Notes under the pieces: generated by a model
Database searches by the model: none
What the model was told of the DNA's origin: nothing
Seen by the model: the letters and a program-made list of their open reading frames with translations, nothing else
Program-made: the position numbers and the translations under genes
Shown here: piece after piece, positions 39,610-49,633 of the stretch
Layout: every line of letters starts with the position of its first letter
Numbering within the stretch: the first letter of the stretch is position 1
From: Hyphomicrobiales bacterium
Lineage (GTDB): Bacteria > Pseudomonadota > Alphaproteobacteria > Rhizobiales > Beijerinckiaceae
Assembly: GCA_027484605.1 (NCBI GenBank)
Contig: JAIXSR010000095.1
Span: forward strand, 40,948 to 104,947
Length of the DNA: 64,000 nucleotides
Direction: 5' to 3'

Positions 39610-40702
39610 GCCCCGTGCCATACGGCGTGGGCCGCGCTATGTGAAGGGGAAGCGCTCCCTTCTGGCCCCCAGCCCTCCTGGACCCCTCTTGGCGATACGC
39701 CCGGAAACCCTGCTGCATCCCCGCCCGGAAGGCCTTTATTGCCCGCCGGGGGATTTCCATATCGACCCCCTGCGTCCCGTTGCCCGCGCGTTGATCACCC
39801 ATGCCCATTCCGACCATGCCCGCCCCGGCCATGGCCATGTTCTGGCGACACGCGAGACGCTGGACATCATGCGGATCCGCCTCGGCGAGGGCTTCTGCGC
39901 GAGCGAACAGGCGATACCCTTCGGCGAGAGCCTGACCCATGGCGGGGTGAGGATCAGCTTCCATCCGGCTGGCCATGTGCTCGGCTCGGCCCAGATCGCC
40001 CTTGAATGGCAGGGCTGCCGGATCGTGGTTTCCGGCGATTACAAGCGGCGGCCGGATCCGACGGCCGAACCCTTCGCCCTCCAGACCTGCGATGTCTTCG
40101 TGACGGAAGCGACATTCGGCCTGCCGGTCTTCCGGCATCCGGACCCGCGCGACGAAGCCGGGCGGCTGCTGGCTTCCCTGGCGCGGTTTCCGGAGCGCAC
40201 GCATCTCATCGGGGCCTATTCCCTCGGCAAGGCCCAGAGGATGATCCGCCTGTTGCGCGATTGCGGCCATGACGCCCCGATCCTGCTGCATGGCGCCCTC
40301 GAAAAGGTGACGCAGTATTACGAGGCGCGCGGCATCATGCTCGGCCCGCTCGAGCCGGTGGCCGGAAGCAAGGGCCATGATCGCGCAGGGCAGATCGTGC
40401 TCTGCCCGCCTTCCGCATTGGCCGATCGCTGGTCGCGGCGCTTCGCCGATCCGGTGACAGCCGTCGCCAGCGGCTGGATGCGGATCCGGGCCCGCGCACG
40501 GCAGCGCGGTGCGGAGATCCCGATGGTGATCTCGGATCATGCCGACTGGCCAGAACTGCAGCAGACGATCCTCGACACGGGGGCCGGCGAGATCTGGGTC
40601 ACGCATGGGCAGGAAGACGCGCTTGTCCATTGGTGCCAGCAACGCGGGCTGGCCGCACGTCCGCTGCGCCTGGTCGGCTATGGCGAGGAGGAGGCGGCAT
40701 GA
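39608..40702 (+). CDS. Ligase-associated DNA damage response exonuclease (metallo-beta-lactamase fold)
   Basis: ALITHAHSDHARPGHGHVLAT, FHPAGHVLGSAQIALEWQGCRIVVSGDYKR. Confidence 0.93.
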   Translation: MPRAIRRGPRYVKGKRSLLAPSPPGPLLAIRPETLLHPRPEGLYCPPGDFHIDPLRPVARALITHAHSDHARPGHGHVLATRETLDIMRIRLGEGFCASEQAIPFGESLTHGGVRISFHPAGHVLGSAQIALEWQGCRIVVSGDYKRRPDPTAEPFALQTCDVFVTEATFGLPVFRHPDPRDEAGRLLASLARFPERTHLIGAYSLGKAQRMIRLLRDCGHDAPILLHGALEKVTQYYEARGIMLGPLEPVAGSKGHDRAGQIVLCPPSALADRWSRRFADPVTAVASGWMRIRARARQRGAEIPMVISDHADWPELQQTILDTGAGEIWVTHGQEDALVHWCQQRGLAARPLRLVGYGEEEAA

Positions 40703-42324
40703 ACCGGTTCGCTGCCCTGATCGAGGCGCTGGCCTTCGAGCCGCGCCGCCTCGCCAAGCTGACGCTGATGGAGGAGTATTTCCGGAGTGTTCCCGATCCG
40801 GATCGCGGCTATTGCCTCGCTGCCCTGTGTGGCGTGCTCAACCTGCCGACCGCCAAACCGGCCCTGCTGCGGCAGCTGATCAGCGAAAGGACCGATCCCG
40901 TCCTTTTCGCGCTGTCCTACGATTATGTCGGCGACCTCTCCGAAACCATCGCCCTGCTCTGGCCTGCCCCGTCCGGCGACCCGATGCGCGACATCCCGAT
41001 CGGTACGATCGTGGAGACGCTCCGCCGCGCCTCGCGCCGCGAGGTGCCGGGGCTGGTGGCCGGCTGGCTCGACACCCTCGAGGAACGAGGCCGCTGGGCC
41101 CTGCTCAAGCTGATGACAGGCGGCCTGCGCATCGGCGTCTCGGCCTCGCTGGCCAAGCACGCGCTGGCGCGGTTCGGCCAGACCGAGGCTGCCGCGATCG
41201 AGGAGATCTGGCACGGGCTCGAGCCGCCCTATGCCAGCCTGTTCGCCTGGCTGGAAGGCCGGGGCGGACGTCCCGATCCCGGGCAGGCGCTGACCTTCCG
41301 CTCGCCGATGCTGGCCCATCCGGTCGAGGACGAGGATTTCGACCGCCTTGATCCGCGCGAATTCTCGGCCGAATGGAAATGGGACGGAATCCGGGTACAG
41401 GCTGCGGGGCGGCTCCGCGGGAATGCGGCCGAGATCCGCCTGTTCTCCCGGAGCGGCGACGACATCACCGCAGCCTTCCCGGATCTGGCCGGGGCGTTGC
41501 ATTTCGACGGGGTGATCGATGGAGAGCTGGTCGTCCTCGAGGGCGAGACGGTCGCGCCGTTCTCGGCCGTCCAGCAGCGGCTGAACCGAAAGAGCGTCTC
41601 GGCCCGGCTGATGGCCGAGTTCCCCGCGCATCTCATTGCCTATGATTGCCTCTTTGCCGGCGAGGAGGACCTCCGGGCACTGCCCCTGGACGCGCGTCAG
41701 GGGCGGCTCGAAATGCTGGTCGCGGACCATGGCGGGCGGCTGCGCCCCTCGCCGGCCCTCGCCTTCGAAAGCTGGGCGGATCTTGCCGCGCAGCGCGCGC
41801 AATCCGCCGGGCATCCGGCGATCGAGGGGGTGATGCTGAAGCGGCTCGCCTCGCCCTATCTGGCGGGGCGACCGAAGGGCCATTGGTACAAATGGAAGCG
41901 CGATCCCGGGCTGGTCGATTGCGTGCTCATGTACGCCCAGCGCGGGCACGGGAAGCGCTCATCCTATTATTCCGATTTCACCTTCGGTGTCTGGGACGGG
42001 GATCGGCTGGTGCCGGTCGGCAAGGCCTATTTCGGCTTTTCGGATGCCGAACTGATCGAACTCGACCGCTTTGTCCGGCAGAACACGACCAACCGGTTCG
42101 GCCCCGTGCGCGAGGTGGTGCATGATGCCCGGACCGGGCTGGTGCTCGAGATCGCCTTCGAAGGGTTGCAGGCCTCGACACGCCACAAATCCGGCATCGC
42201 GATGCGGTTCCCGCGGATTCACCGGATCCGCTGGGACAAGCCACCCGGCGAGGCGGACAGGCTCACGACGCTTCAATCGGCGCTGGCACGGGCAAGCGTT
42301 CCTTCCGGCGCGCCGGATGCCTGA
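40699..42324 (+). CDS. ATP-dependent DNA ligase (repair-cluster type)
   Basis: EWKWDGIRVQAAG (KxDG), EGVMLKRLASPYLAGRPKGHWYKWKRDP; 4-bp overlap with exonuclease. Confidence 0.95.
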   Translation: MNRFAALIEALAFEPRRLAKLTLMEEYFRSVPDPDRGYCLAALCGVLNLPTAKPALLRQLISERTDPVLFALSYDYVGDLSETIALLWPAPSGDPMRDIPIGTIVETLRRASRREVPGLVAGWLDTLEERGRWALLKLMTGGLRIGVSASLAKHALARFGQTEAAAIEEIWHGLEPPYASLFAWLEGRGGRPDPGQALTFRSPMLAHPVEDEDFDRLDPREFSAEWKWDGIRVQAAGRLRGNAAEIRLFSRSGDDITAAFPDLAGALHFDGVIDGELVVLEGETVAPFSAVQQRLNRKSVSARLMAEFPAHLIAYDCLFAGEEDLRALPLDARQGRLEMLVADHGGRLRPSPALAFESWADLAAQRAQSAGHPAIEGVMLKRLASPYLAGRPKGHWYKWKRDPGLVDCVLMYAQRGHGKRSSYYSDFTFGVWDGDRLVPVGKAYFGFSDAELIELDRFVRQNTTNRFGPVREVVHDARTGLVLEIAFEGLQASTRHKSGIAMRFPRIHRIRWDKPPGEADRLTTLQSALARASVPSGAPDA

Positions 42325-43780
42325 CCAGCGTATCGACGATCCGGATCGCGGTGGCCACGGCGAGAAGCAGGGCGGCCCCGGCCTGCAGCCAGAGCAGGAA
42401 GGCCGATGGCAGGGTACCGATCTGCCCGCCGAACAGTGCCATGCCCGCCGCGAGGCCCAGCACGGTCAGGCGTCCGTAGGCGAGGCGTGCCGAACGCAGG
42501 GCGCGCGGGCGGAGCAGGCGGAAGAGGATCCGCTCGGAGAGGCCTGTCGCGACAACCTGCACGAGGACGAGAAATCCGATCAGCGAGAGCCATGCCGGCA
42601 GGACGATCCAGACATGGCCGATCAGGACCGGCCAGCCGAGTGATACGGCAAAGGCCGGCAGCGCCAGGCTCTCGCTCAGCCGGAGGGCATCGGCCGGGAG
42701 CGGAGCGCGCGGCGTGCCTGTGCCGCAGGCCAGGGCTGCCGCCAGCGGATCATCCGGGAAAGCACCGCAGACGGAGAGCCAGCCCCGCAGGGCGGGGTCG
42801 AAGACGAAGCCCGGCCACTGCGCAGGCGGCGCAGCGCGCAAGCCGCCCATGATGCCCGCGCGGATCTGCCATTCGGCCAGCATCATCAGCCCGCAGAGCA
42901 AAGCCGCGACGACGATGGCGGCGGTGCCGCTGGCCAGCCGGGCCGGGCGGCCCGGAAGGATGGCCAGCGCCTGGCCTGACGCGGCTCCGAAGACGAGGCC
43001 TGTCAGGGCAGCCTGGGCGAGCGGCCAGGACAGGCCGGAAAAGCCGGCCGGGTTCGTGATCCATCCCGCAAGCCGGGCCATGGCATCGGGGACCAGCGCG
43101 GCCGCTTCCGGAAACATCGGGGCCAGCCGAAGCACGTCGGCTGCGGCCGGAAGCAGCGCTGCCAGCACAACCAGCGCAAGGGTGACAAGAGCCAGCCGGC
43201 CGAGACCGGCCATGCCGCCCAGGACCAGAAGGGCCCCGGTGACCAGCGCGAGGCTGGTCATCTGGTTCGGGTCCGAGCCGAGAAGGAGCGGGCTCCAGAG
43301 CATCCGCGAGCGCTCCCAGATGAGAAGCGCGCCGGACAGGACGAGAACCAGCAGGGCAAGGCCGGCAATGGCCCGCGCTCCGGTTCCGCCGGCCAGCGGA
43401 TCGCTGTCGCCGGGATCCGCTGGCGGCTGGCGGAGATTGCGCCAGGGCCGCGACCCGGCCAGAAGCAAGCCGCCAAGCCAGCCCAGCAGGACGAGCAGCA
43501 GCAGGGGTGCCGGATCGGGGGCCTGCCGGAAGAGCGCGAGGCCGGTCAGAAGCAAGGTGGCGGCAAGGCTTGTGGCCGTCAGCCGTGCGCCACGCTCGTG
43601 GCCGATGACGAAACGGCCCAGCCGGCTCGTCATGTTCAGGAGGGCCAGGGCGACAGCGGCCACGCCCATCAGCACATAGCTGCCCGTGACGGCGGCTGGC
43701 GCCGGCAAGCCCATCCGCTCCAGGAGCATCAGCAGCCCGAGACCGGCAAGCGTGAGCGCGAAGATCAGGGCCGTCGACAT
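42263..43780 (-). CDS. Multi-pass membrane protein, possibly degenerate sodium:solute symporter-like
   Basis: About 12-13 hydrophobic segments; LLNMTSRLGRFVIGHERGARLTATSLAATLLL resembles the (Y/F)xVAGR segment of SSS proteins; divergent from response regulator. Confidence 0.5.
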   Translation of the reverse strand: MSTALIFALTLAGLGLLMLLERMGLPAPAAVTGSYVLMGVAAVALALLNMTSRLGRFVIGHERGARLTATSLAATLLLTGLALFRQAPDPAPLLLLVLLGWLGGLLLAGSRPWRNLRQPPADPGDSDPLAGGTGARAIAGLALLVLVLSGALLIWERSRMLWSPLLLGSDPNQMTSLALVTGALLVLGGMAGLGRLALVTLALVVLAALLPAAADVLRLAPMFPEAAALVPDAMARLAGWITNPAGFSGLSWPLAQAALTGLVFGAASGQALAILPGRPARLASGTAAIVVAALLCGLMMLAEWQIRAGIMGGLRAAPPAQWPGFVFDPALRGWLSVCGAFPDDPLAAALACGTGTPRAPLPADALRLSESLALPAFAVSLGWPVLIGHVWIVLPAWLSLIGFLVLVQVVATGLSERILFRLLRPRALRSARLAYGRLTVLGLAAGMALFGGQIGTLPSAFLLWLQAGAALLLAVATAIRIVDTLVRHPARRKERLPVPAPIEAS

Positions 43781-43953
43781 CGGGGGCGATCACCTGGCTC
43801 CCGACCGGGAGATTCGAGAGTGTACTCACCTTTCGTTGTAATGGACGAGCCATGTCGCTTGCAAATAGAGAACGTTGTCGGCCATCATCAGCCCAGAAAA
43901 CAGGACACGGTACGCCGGTAAGCGCCAAGCCGTGCAGAGAGCGGGACGGAACC

Positions 43954-44616
43954 ATGACACAGGCAGTTCAGGACCATGGCCGGGGCACGATCATCGTCGC
44001 GGATGACCATCCGTTGTTCCGCGGCGCGCTGAAGCAGGCGCTTTCCGGCATCTTCGCCGAGCTCTCCGTCATCGAGGCGGGCACACTCGAGGAGGCCGTC
44101 CAGGCGCTTTCGGCGAAGGGCGAGATCGATCTTGTCCTGCTCGACCTGAAAATGCCGGGCGTCAGCGGGTTTTCCGGCCTCACCTTCCTGCGTTCGCAAC
44201 ATCCGGCCGTCCCGATCATCGTGGTTTCCGGGGTCGATGATTCCGCAACAATCCGCACCTGCATGGAATTCGGCGCGGCCGGCTACATTCCCAAGACCAC
44301 GCCGATCGAGGTGATGAACAAGGCCATCCGCTCGGTCCTGGCCGGGGGCACCTGGACTCCGCCGGACATCCCCCTCGGCGAACTGGCGGACAAGGAAACC
44401 GGCGATCTCATCCGCCGGCTGGCCAGCCTGACGCCGCAGCAGATGCGCGTGCTGACCATGCTGTCGGAAGGGCTCCTCAACAAGCAGATCGCCTACGAGC
44501 TCTCCGTCTCCGAGGCGACGGTGAAGGCCCATGTCTCGGCGATTCTGATGAAACTCGGCGTCGAAAGCCGCACACAGGCTGTCATCGCCGCGTCGAAGCT
44601 CGACATTCCGGGCTGA
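43954..44616 (+). CDS. LuxR/NarL-family response regulator
   Basis: IIVADDHPLFRGALKQAL, LVLLDLKMPG receiver; LTPQQMRVLTMLSEGLLNKQIAYELSVSEATVKAHVSAIL HTH. Confidence 0.95.
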   Translation: MTQAVQDHGRGTIIVADDHPLFRGALKQALSGIFAELSVIEAGTLEEAVQALSAKGEIDLVLLDLKMPGVSGFSGLTFLRSQHPAVPIIVVSGVDDSATIRTCMEFGAAGYIPKTTPIEVMNKAIRSVLAGGTWTPPDIPLGELADKETGDLIRRLASLTPQQMRVLTMLSEGLLNKQIAYELSVSEATVKAHVSAILMKLGVESRTQAVIAASKLDIPG

Positions 44617-44623
44617 GCCGGCT

Positions 44624-45700
44624 TCAGGCCTTCGCCCAGCTCTCCGCATTCCGGCCGACAAGCTCGCCGATCATGCCGGCGCCTTCGCGCTCGATGGCCC
44701 TGATCATGGCCGTCTTGATCTCGCCGATAAGGCCCGGCCCCTGATAGATCAGGGCGGAATAGAGCTGCACCGCCTCGGCGCCGGCAGCGATCTTCGCGAC
44801 CGCATCCTCGCCACTGGAAATCCCGCCCACGCCGATGAGGGGGAACTGCCGCTCCACGCGCAGGAAGGTCTTGGCCAGAAGCACGGTCGAGGGCCGGAAC
44901 AGCGGCTTGCCGGACAGGCCGCCGGCCTCGCCGGCAAGGGCCTTCTCCTTCAGCGTGCCGGGGCGAGCAATCGTGGTGTTCGATACGATCATCGCATCGA
45001 TGCCGCGGGCGCGGGCCACCGCGATGACATCATCCAACTGCGCGTCGTCGAGATCCGGGGCGATCTTGAGGAAGATCCGGGTCCCGAGCTCCAGCCGGGC
45101 CCGGAGGTCGAGGACGCGTGCGAGCAGATCATCGAGGAAGGCCCGGCCCTGCAGGTCACGCAGGCCCGGCGTGTTCGGCGACGAGACATTGAGCGTCACG
45201 AATTCGGCGAGGGGGCCGATTCCCTCGACGAGGGCGAGATAATCGGCGATGCGGTCGGGGCTCTCCTTGTTGGCCCCGAGATTGACCCCCAGGACACCCC
45301 GGCGCTGCCGGGCGGAGAGCCTGCCGGCAATAACCTTCATCCCGTCACTGTTCAGCCCGTAGCGGTTGATCACCGCCCCATCGGCGGGCAGGCGGAAGAC
45401 CCGCGGCTTCGGATTTCCGGGCTGTGGCAACAGGGTCACGCCGCCCACTTCCACGAAGCCGAAGCCGAGGCGCATCAGCGCGTCGGGGACCCGGGCATGC
45501 TTGTCGAGGCCTGGGGCGATGCCCACGGGATTGGCGCAATCCAGCCCGGCCAGCATGCAGCGCAAGCGTGGATCATCCGCCGCCGCCGGCGGCAGCGGCA
45601 TCCGCTCCAAAGCGGCCACGGTCCAGTCATGGGCCGTTTCGGGGTCAAGCGCCCGGATCAGGGGCTGGATCAAGGGGAAAAGCCCGGGAAACATCGTCAT
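44624..45700 (-). CDS. pyrD: Dihydroorotate dehydrogenase (quinone)
   Basis: GIAPGLDKHARVPDALMRLGFGFVEVGGVT, NVSSPNTPGLRDLQG, IGVGGISSGEDAVAKI. Confidence 0.96.
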   Translation of the reverse strand: MTMFPGLFPLIQPLIRALDPETAHDWTVAALERMPLPPAAADDPRLRCMLAGLDCANPVGIAPGLDKHARVPDALMRLGFGFVEVGGVTLLPQPGNPKPRVFRLPADGAVINRYGLNSDGMKVIAGRLSARQRRGVLGVNLGANKESPDRIADYLALVEGIGPLAEFVTLNVSSPNTPGLRDLQGRAFLDDLLARVLDLRARLELGTRIFLKIAPDLDDAQLDDVIAVARARGIDAMIVSNTTIARPGTLKEKALAGEAGGLSGKPLFRPSTVLLAKTFLRVERQFPLIGVGGISSGEDAVAKIAAGAEAVQLYSALIYQGPGLIGEIKTAMIRAIEREGAGMIGELVGRNAESWAKA

Positions 45701-46056
45701 CAATCCTTCGCGCCGGCCGGCGGCTGCCAATCCGGCATTCCATCCTCCCGCCAGACCAGCGGCGAAGCCCATCGAACCGCATCGCGAGAGAGGGGCGCAT
45801 AGAGATGGGGGAACAGGGCCCCGCCGCGCGACGGCTCGGCCTTCAATGCGGTGCCAAGCATTGCCGTGTCAACCGCCACGACCCGGAGCCCCGACTGGCC
45901 GCCAAAGTGCTTGATCGCGGTTTCCGAAACCTGCTCGGCATAGGAAAAGTGAATGTAGCCATCGGTCAAATCGATCGCAGCACCCGCAAATGTTCCGCTG
46001 GCCTCAAGCTGCTGCCATTGATCTTCAGTCATGATCTTGAAAATGGTAGTCTGCAT
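45700..46056 (-). CDS. DUF952 domain-containing protein
   Basis: TIFKIMTEDQWQQLEASGTFAGAAIDLTDGYIHFSYAEQV; stop overlaps pyrD start (TGATG). Confidence 0.9.
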   Translation of the reverse strand: MQTTIFKIMTEDQWQQLEASGTFAGAAIDLTDGYIHFSYAEQVSETAIKHFGGQSGLRVVAVDTAMLGTALKAEPSRGGALFPHLYAPLSRDAVRWASPLVWREDGMPDWQPPAGAKD

Positions 46057-46099
46057 CACTTTTTTGAGCTTTCCCGGGATTGGCATTTTTGGTTATCAC

Positions 46100-46113
46100 A
46101 TGGTTTAAACCAT
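46100..46113. promoter_or_regulatory. Perfect 14-bp palindrome ATGGTTTAAACCAT, candidate operator
   Basis: Read directly; in the divergent gap between DUF952 gene and S24-like regulator. Confidence 0.55.
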
Positions 46114-46190
46114 TGCTCCATAACATTTAATTGCAGATCGACGCCAAAGTTGCTACCCCCAAACACAAGCCATACGGATTATCCATTGCC

Positions 46191-46811
46191 ATGCTCACCC
46201 ATACCCAAATCTGGGCCGCGATCGACGCTCTGGCAAAACGCCAAGGCCTGTCGGCGTCCAGCCTCGCCAAGAAGGCCGGGCTTGATCCGACAACCTTCAA
46301 TAGGTCCAAACGCCAGAACGCCGATGGCCAGTTGCGCTGGCCATCCACGGAATCCATCGCCAAGGTCCTCGGCGCAACCAGCACCAGCATCGATGATTTC
46401 CTCGGCCTGCTGACACAGACGGAATGGCCCTCGCGCCGGGTTGCCTACCGGCTGCTCGACGAAACCCTGGCCCGATCGCTCGACCCGACCGGCCGGCCGC
46501 TGCATGCCGGCTGGGACGAGATCGCCTTTCCCTCGCCGGTGGATGGCGTGCTCTACGCACTGGAAATCCACAGCAACGCCTATGCCCCGGTCTACCGCAA
46601 GGGCGATGTCATCATCGTGGCGCCGGAAGCCGAAACCCGCCGGCACGATCGCGTGCTGATCATCGACCAGAGCGGCCAGACCGATCTCGGCGTGCTCGGC
46701 CATGCCAGCGCGACGCATGTGCATTACACGCCGTTCAGCGACGAAACGCCCCTGGCCCGGCCCAGCCACGAGATCCGCCACGTCTCGCGGATCGTCTGGG
46801 CGAGCCAGTAA
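46191..46811 (+). CDS. HTH transcriptional regulator with S24/LexA-like C-terminal domain
   Basis: LAKRQGLSASSLAKKAGLDPTTFNRSKRQ HTH; WPSTESIAKVLGATSTSIDDFL; C-terminal YRKGDVIIVAPEAETRRHDRVLII ... RIVWASQ. Confidence 0.88.
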   Translation: MLTHTQIWAAIDALAKRQGLSASSLAKKAGLDPTTFNRSKRQNADGQLRWPSTESIAKVLGATSTSIDDFLGLLTQTEWPSRRVAYRLLDETLARSLDPTGRPLHAGWDEIAFPSPVDGVLYALEIHSNAYAPVYRKGDVIIVAPEAETRRHDRVLIIDQSGQTDLGVLGHASATHVHYTPFSDETPLARPSHEIRHVSRIVWASQ

Positions 46812-48527
46812 TCAGGCGCCGCGACCGGCAAGAAAGCGTTCGTGCTCGGCGATGAGATCGCCGCGAAGAGCCTTCTCGATCAGGGCCATGGTATTCGACA
46901 GGCCATAGATGGCCGCGAAGGAGCCGAAACGGGGCCCGCGCTCCTCGCCCAGCAGGACCTGGTAGATCGCGCTGAACCAGGCATTCGAGACGCCCGGCCG
47001 CTCGGGCGTCGCGCCTTTTGCCTTGAAATCCTGGTAGCGCGGCTCGGCGCGCGCGACATCATAGACCACGTCCTGGATGGCTTCCGGGCTGGCATCGGCC
47101 GGAAGCGCCTGCAGCTTGTCCAGCAGGGCGCGCAGGGCTGCGGCCTCGACCTCGTCCGCCGGCTTGTAGGCCTTCTTGGGCTTCACGAAATCCCGGAAAT
47201 AGCGGATCGCATAGCCCACCAGCCCGTCAAGGCGCGGATGCGTCTCCGGCGAGGCCCCCGGCGCATGGCGCTGGAGGAAGCCCCAGAGCACGGCCTTGTC
47301 CTCGGCATTGGCCACCGCGACAAGATTGAGCAGCAGGCCGAAGGTGACCTGCGTTCCCGGCTGATCGCCGCCATTGCCGATCCGTTCCGGCGCCGGCGGG
47401 TTGCCGCCATGGATATGCCAGACCGGATTGCCAAGGCGGTTCTTCTCGTCCTGCCGTCCGAACGCATCGAGAAAGCCGAGATATTCGTCCACGGCCCTCG
47501 GAATGACGTCGAAATAGAGCTTCTTCGCCTCGCGCGGGCGCTGGAACATGTAGAGCGCCAGGCTTTCCGGCGAGGCATAGGTCAGCCATTCGTCGATGGT
47601 CAGCCCGTTGCCCTTCGACTTGGAGATCTTCTGACCCTTCTCGTCGAGGAAAAGCTCGTAGTTGAAGCCTTCCGGCGGCTCGCCATCGAGCGCGCGGACA
47701 ATCTCGCCGGACAGCTTGACGCTGTCGATCAGGTCCTTGCCGGCCATCTCGTAATCGACATCCAGCGCCACCCAGCGCATCGCCCAGTCCGGCTTCCATT
47801 GCAGCTTGACATGACCGCCTGTCACCGGTGTCTCGTAGGCCTTGCCGCTGGCGGGATCACGCCAGACGATCGTGCCGGAATCCAGCTTGCGCTCCTCGAT
47901 CGGCACCTGCATCACATGCCCGGTTTCGGGATGGATCGGCAGGAAGGGCGAATAGGTCGCGGCACGCTCCTCGCGGAGCGAGGGCAGCATGATCGCCATG
48001 ATCGCCTCGTAGCGCTCCAGCATGAGCAGGAGCGTCCTGTCGAAGGCGCCGGACCGATACCATTCGGTCGAAGACCGGAATTCGTATTCGAAGCCGAACT
48101 GGTCGAGGAAGGCGCGGAGCCGGGCATTGTTGTGATGGCCGAAGCTCTCATGCGTGCCGAAGGGATCGGGCACCTTCGTCAGCGGCAGGTTGAGCGCCCT
48201 GGCCAGCAGGTCCTTGTTCGGCACATTTTCCGGCACCTTCCTGAGCCCGTCCATATCGTCGGAAAAGGCGATCAGGCGCGTGGGGATCTCGCCGCCGGTC
48301 AACGTCTCGAAGGCCCGGCGCACCATCGTCGTCCGCGCCACCTCACCGAAGGTACCGATATGCGGCAGGCCGGACGGACCATAGCCGGTCTCGAACAGGA
48401 CGGCCGACTTTCCCGTTTTCGCAAAACCGCCGCGCCGCTCGAGCCGGGCGACCAGCTTGCGGGCTTCCTCGAAGGGCCAGGCGGCCGAATTCTGCGCGGC
48501 ATCGCGATAGGCGAGGAGGTGGGACAT
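46812..48527 (-). CDS. lysS: Lysyl-tRNA synthetase, class I
   Basis: [19 protein letters not shown] (HIGH) and [19 protein letters not shown] (KMSKS-like). Confidence 0.96.
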   Translation of the reverse strand: MSHLLAYRDAAQNSAAWPFEEARKLVARLERRGGFAKTGKSAVLFETGYGPSGLPHIGTFGEVARTTMVRRAFETLTGGEIPTRLIAFSDDMDGLRKVPENVPNKDLLARALNLPLTKVPDPFGTHESFGHHNNARLRAFLDQFGFEYEFRSSTEWYRSGAFDRTLLLMLERYEAIMAIMLPSLREERAATYSPFLPIHPETGHVMQVPIEERKLDSGTIVWRDPASGKAYETPVTGGHVKLQWKPDWAMRWVALDVDYEMAGKDLIDSVKLSGEIVRALDGEPPEGFNYELFLDEKGQKISKSKGNGLTIDEWLTYASPESLALYMFQRPREAKKLYFDVIPRAVDEYLGFLDAFGRQDEKNRLGNPVWHIHGGNPPAPERIGNGGDQPGTQVTFGLLLNLVAVANAEDKAVLWGFLQRHAPGASPETHPRLDGLVGYAIRYFRDFVKPKKAYKPADEVEAAALRALLDKLQALPADASPEAIQDVVYDVARAEPRYQDFKAKGATPERPGVSNAWFSAIYQVLLGEERGPRFGSFAAIYGLSNTMALIEKALRGDLIAEHERFLAGRGA

Positions 48528-48596
48528 CGGGGTTTCCATCGGAATTCAGGGTCTTGACGAGCGGATGTCGTTAGTGGCCCGCGACCGGTGCGTCAA

Positions 48597-49457
48597 TCAA
48601 TAGAAGGGCATCGGGAAATGCTTGAGGAAGAGCTTGGCATAGCGTCCGTCGCGATTCAGGCGCCAGAGCGCGTAATCGACCGCCCCACGCAGCACGATAT
48701 TGCCCTGCCGGAAGACAAGGCCCGCACCCTCGCCGAAGAAGCGGCTTTCGAGGACCGGCCCGCCATAGAAGCTGCAGCAGGCCAGGGAACTCGACCCGTT
48801 GAGCCAGAAGGACAGGGCGATCCCGTCGCCGAAGGCAAGATCGGCCTCGCCGCGGCGCAACGCCTCGAGGGCCGGCTCGAGCCGGTCATGGCGCTGGATG
48901 CGGATGCCGGGAAAGAACGCATTGAGAAACGCCTCGTGGGCGCTGCCGCCGATCACCGCCACCGAGCGACCGGCGAGCTGGCGGAAATCGCCTTCTGCCG
49001 GAAAGGCGCCGGTGCGGGCGATGAACCGTGCCGGCACGCGATGCGTGGGCAGCGACATCTCGAAGCGCTGGCGGAGTTCCGGGGTGATCCGGTGCGCGGC
49101 AATGACGGCATCCGCCTCGCCGGACTCGACGGCCGGCAGCAAAAGGTCCCAGCGCCGGGTCTGGATCGTGCAGGGCACCGCGAGCTCGGCGCAGATCGCC
49201 CGCGCGAGATCAATATGGAAGCCGACCAGCGCGCCATCGCGGCCGAGATAGTTGAAAGGCGGGTAATCTTCCTCCGTCACGAAGCGGATCGTGGCGCCGC
49301 GCGGCAGATCGCGCCGCTCGACACGCCGGTCCGGGTCGATCACCAGCGGCACGATCACCGTTTCGGCCGCGCTCCGGGCCGGCTGGGCAATGGCGGGCAC
49401 GGAGCTGCCTGCGCCGGGCACCAGGATCGCGGCGACAAGGGAGACGATCAGCCTCAT
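48597..49457 (-). CDS. Periplasmic amino-acid-type substrate-binding protein (SBP family 3-like)
   Basis: TIRFVTEEDYPPFNYLGRDGALVGFHIDLARAICAEL; no permease/ATPase adjacent. Confidence 0.88.
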   Translation of the reverse strand: MRLIVSLVAAILVPGAGSSVPAIAQPARSAAETVIVPLVIDPDRRVERRDLPRGATIRFVTEEDYPPFNYLGRDGALVGFHIDLARAICAELAVPCTIQTRRWDLLLPAVESGEADAVIAAHRITPELRQRFEMSLPTHRVPARFIARTGAFPAEGDFRQLAGRSVAVIGGSAHEAFLNAFFPGIRIQRHDRLEPALEALRRGEADLAFGDGIALSFWLNGSSSLACCSFYGGPVLESRFFGEGAGLVFRQGNIVLRGAVDYALWRLNRDGRYAKLFLKHFPMPFY

Positions 49458-49633
49458 CGCACCGCGTCCGGGCCGGATAATCGAAAAAGCGGGAACGCGT
49501 TCGGCATTCATTCAGGCTGGGCTCGCTTTAGCTCGGCGGCGCAAGGTGACCGAGCTTTCCGCGGGATGCAACGGCAATTCTCCGTTATGGGAGGTTGCCA
49601 TGCTGACACTTTTGCGACAGGAAGCTTGCGTCA

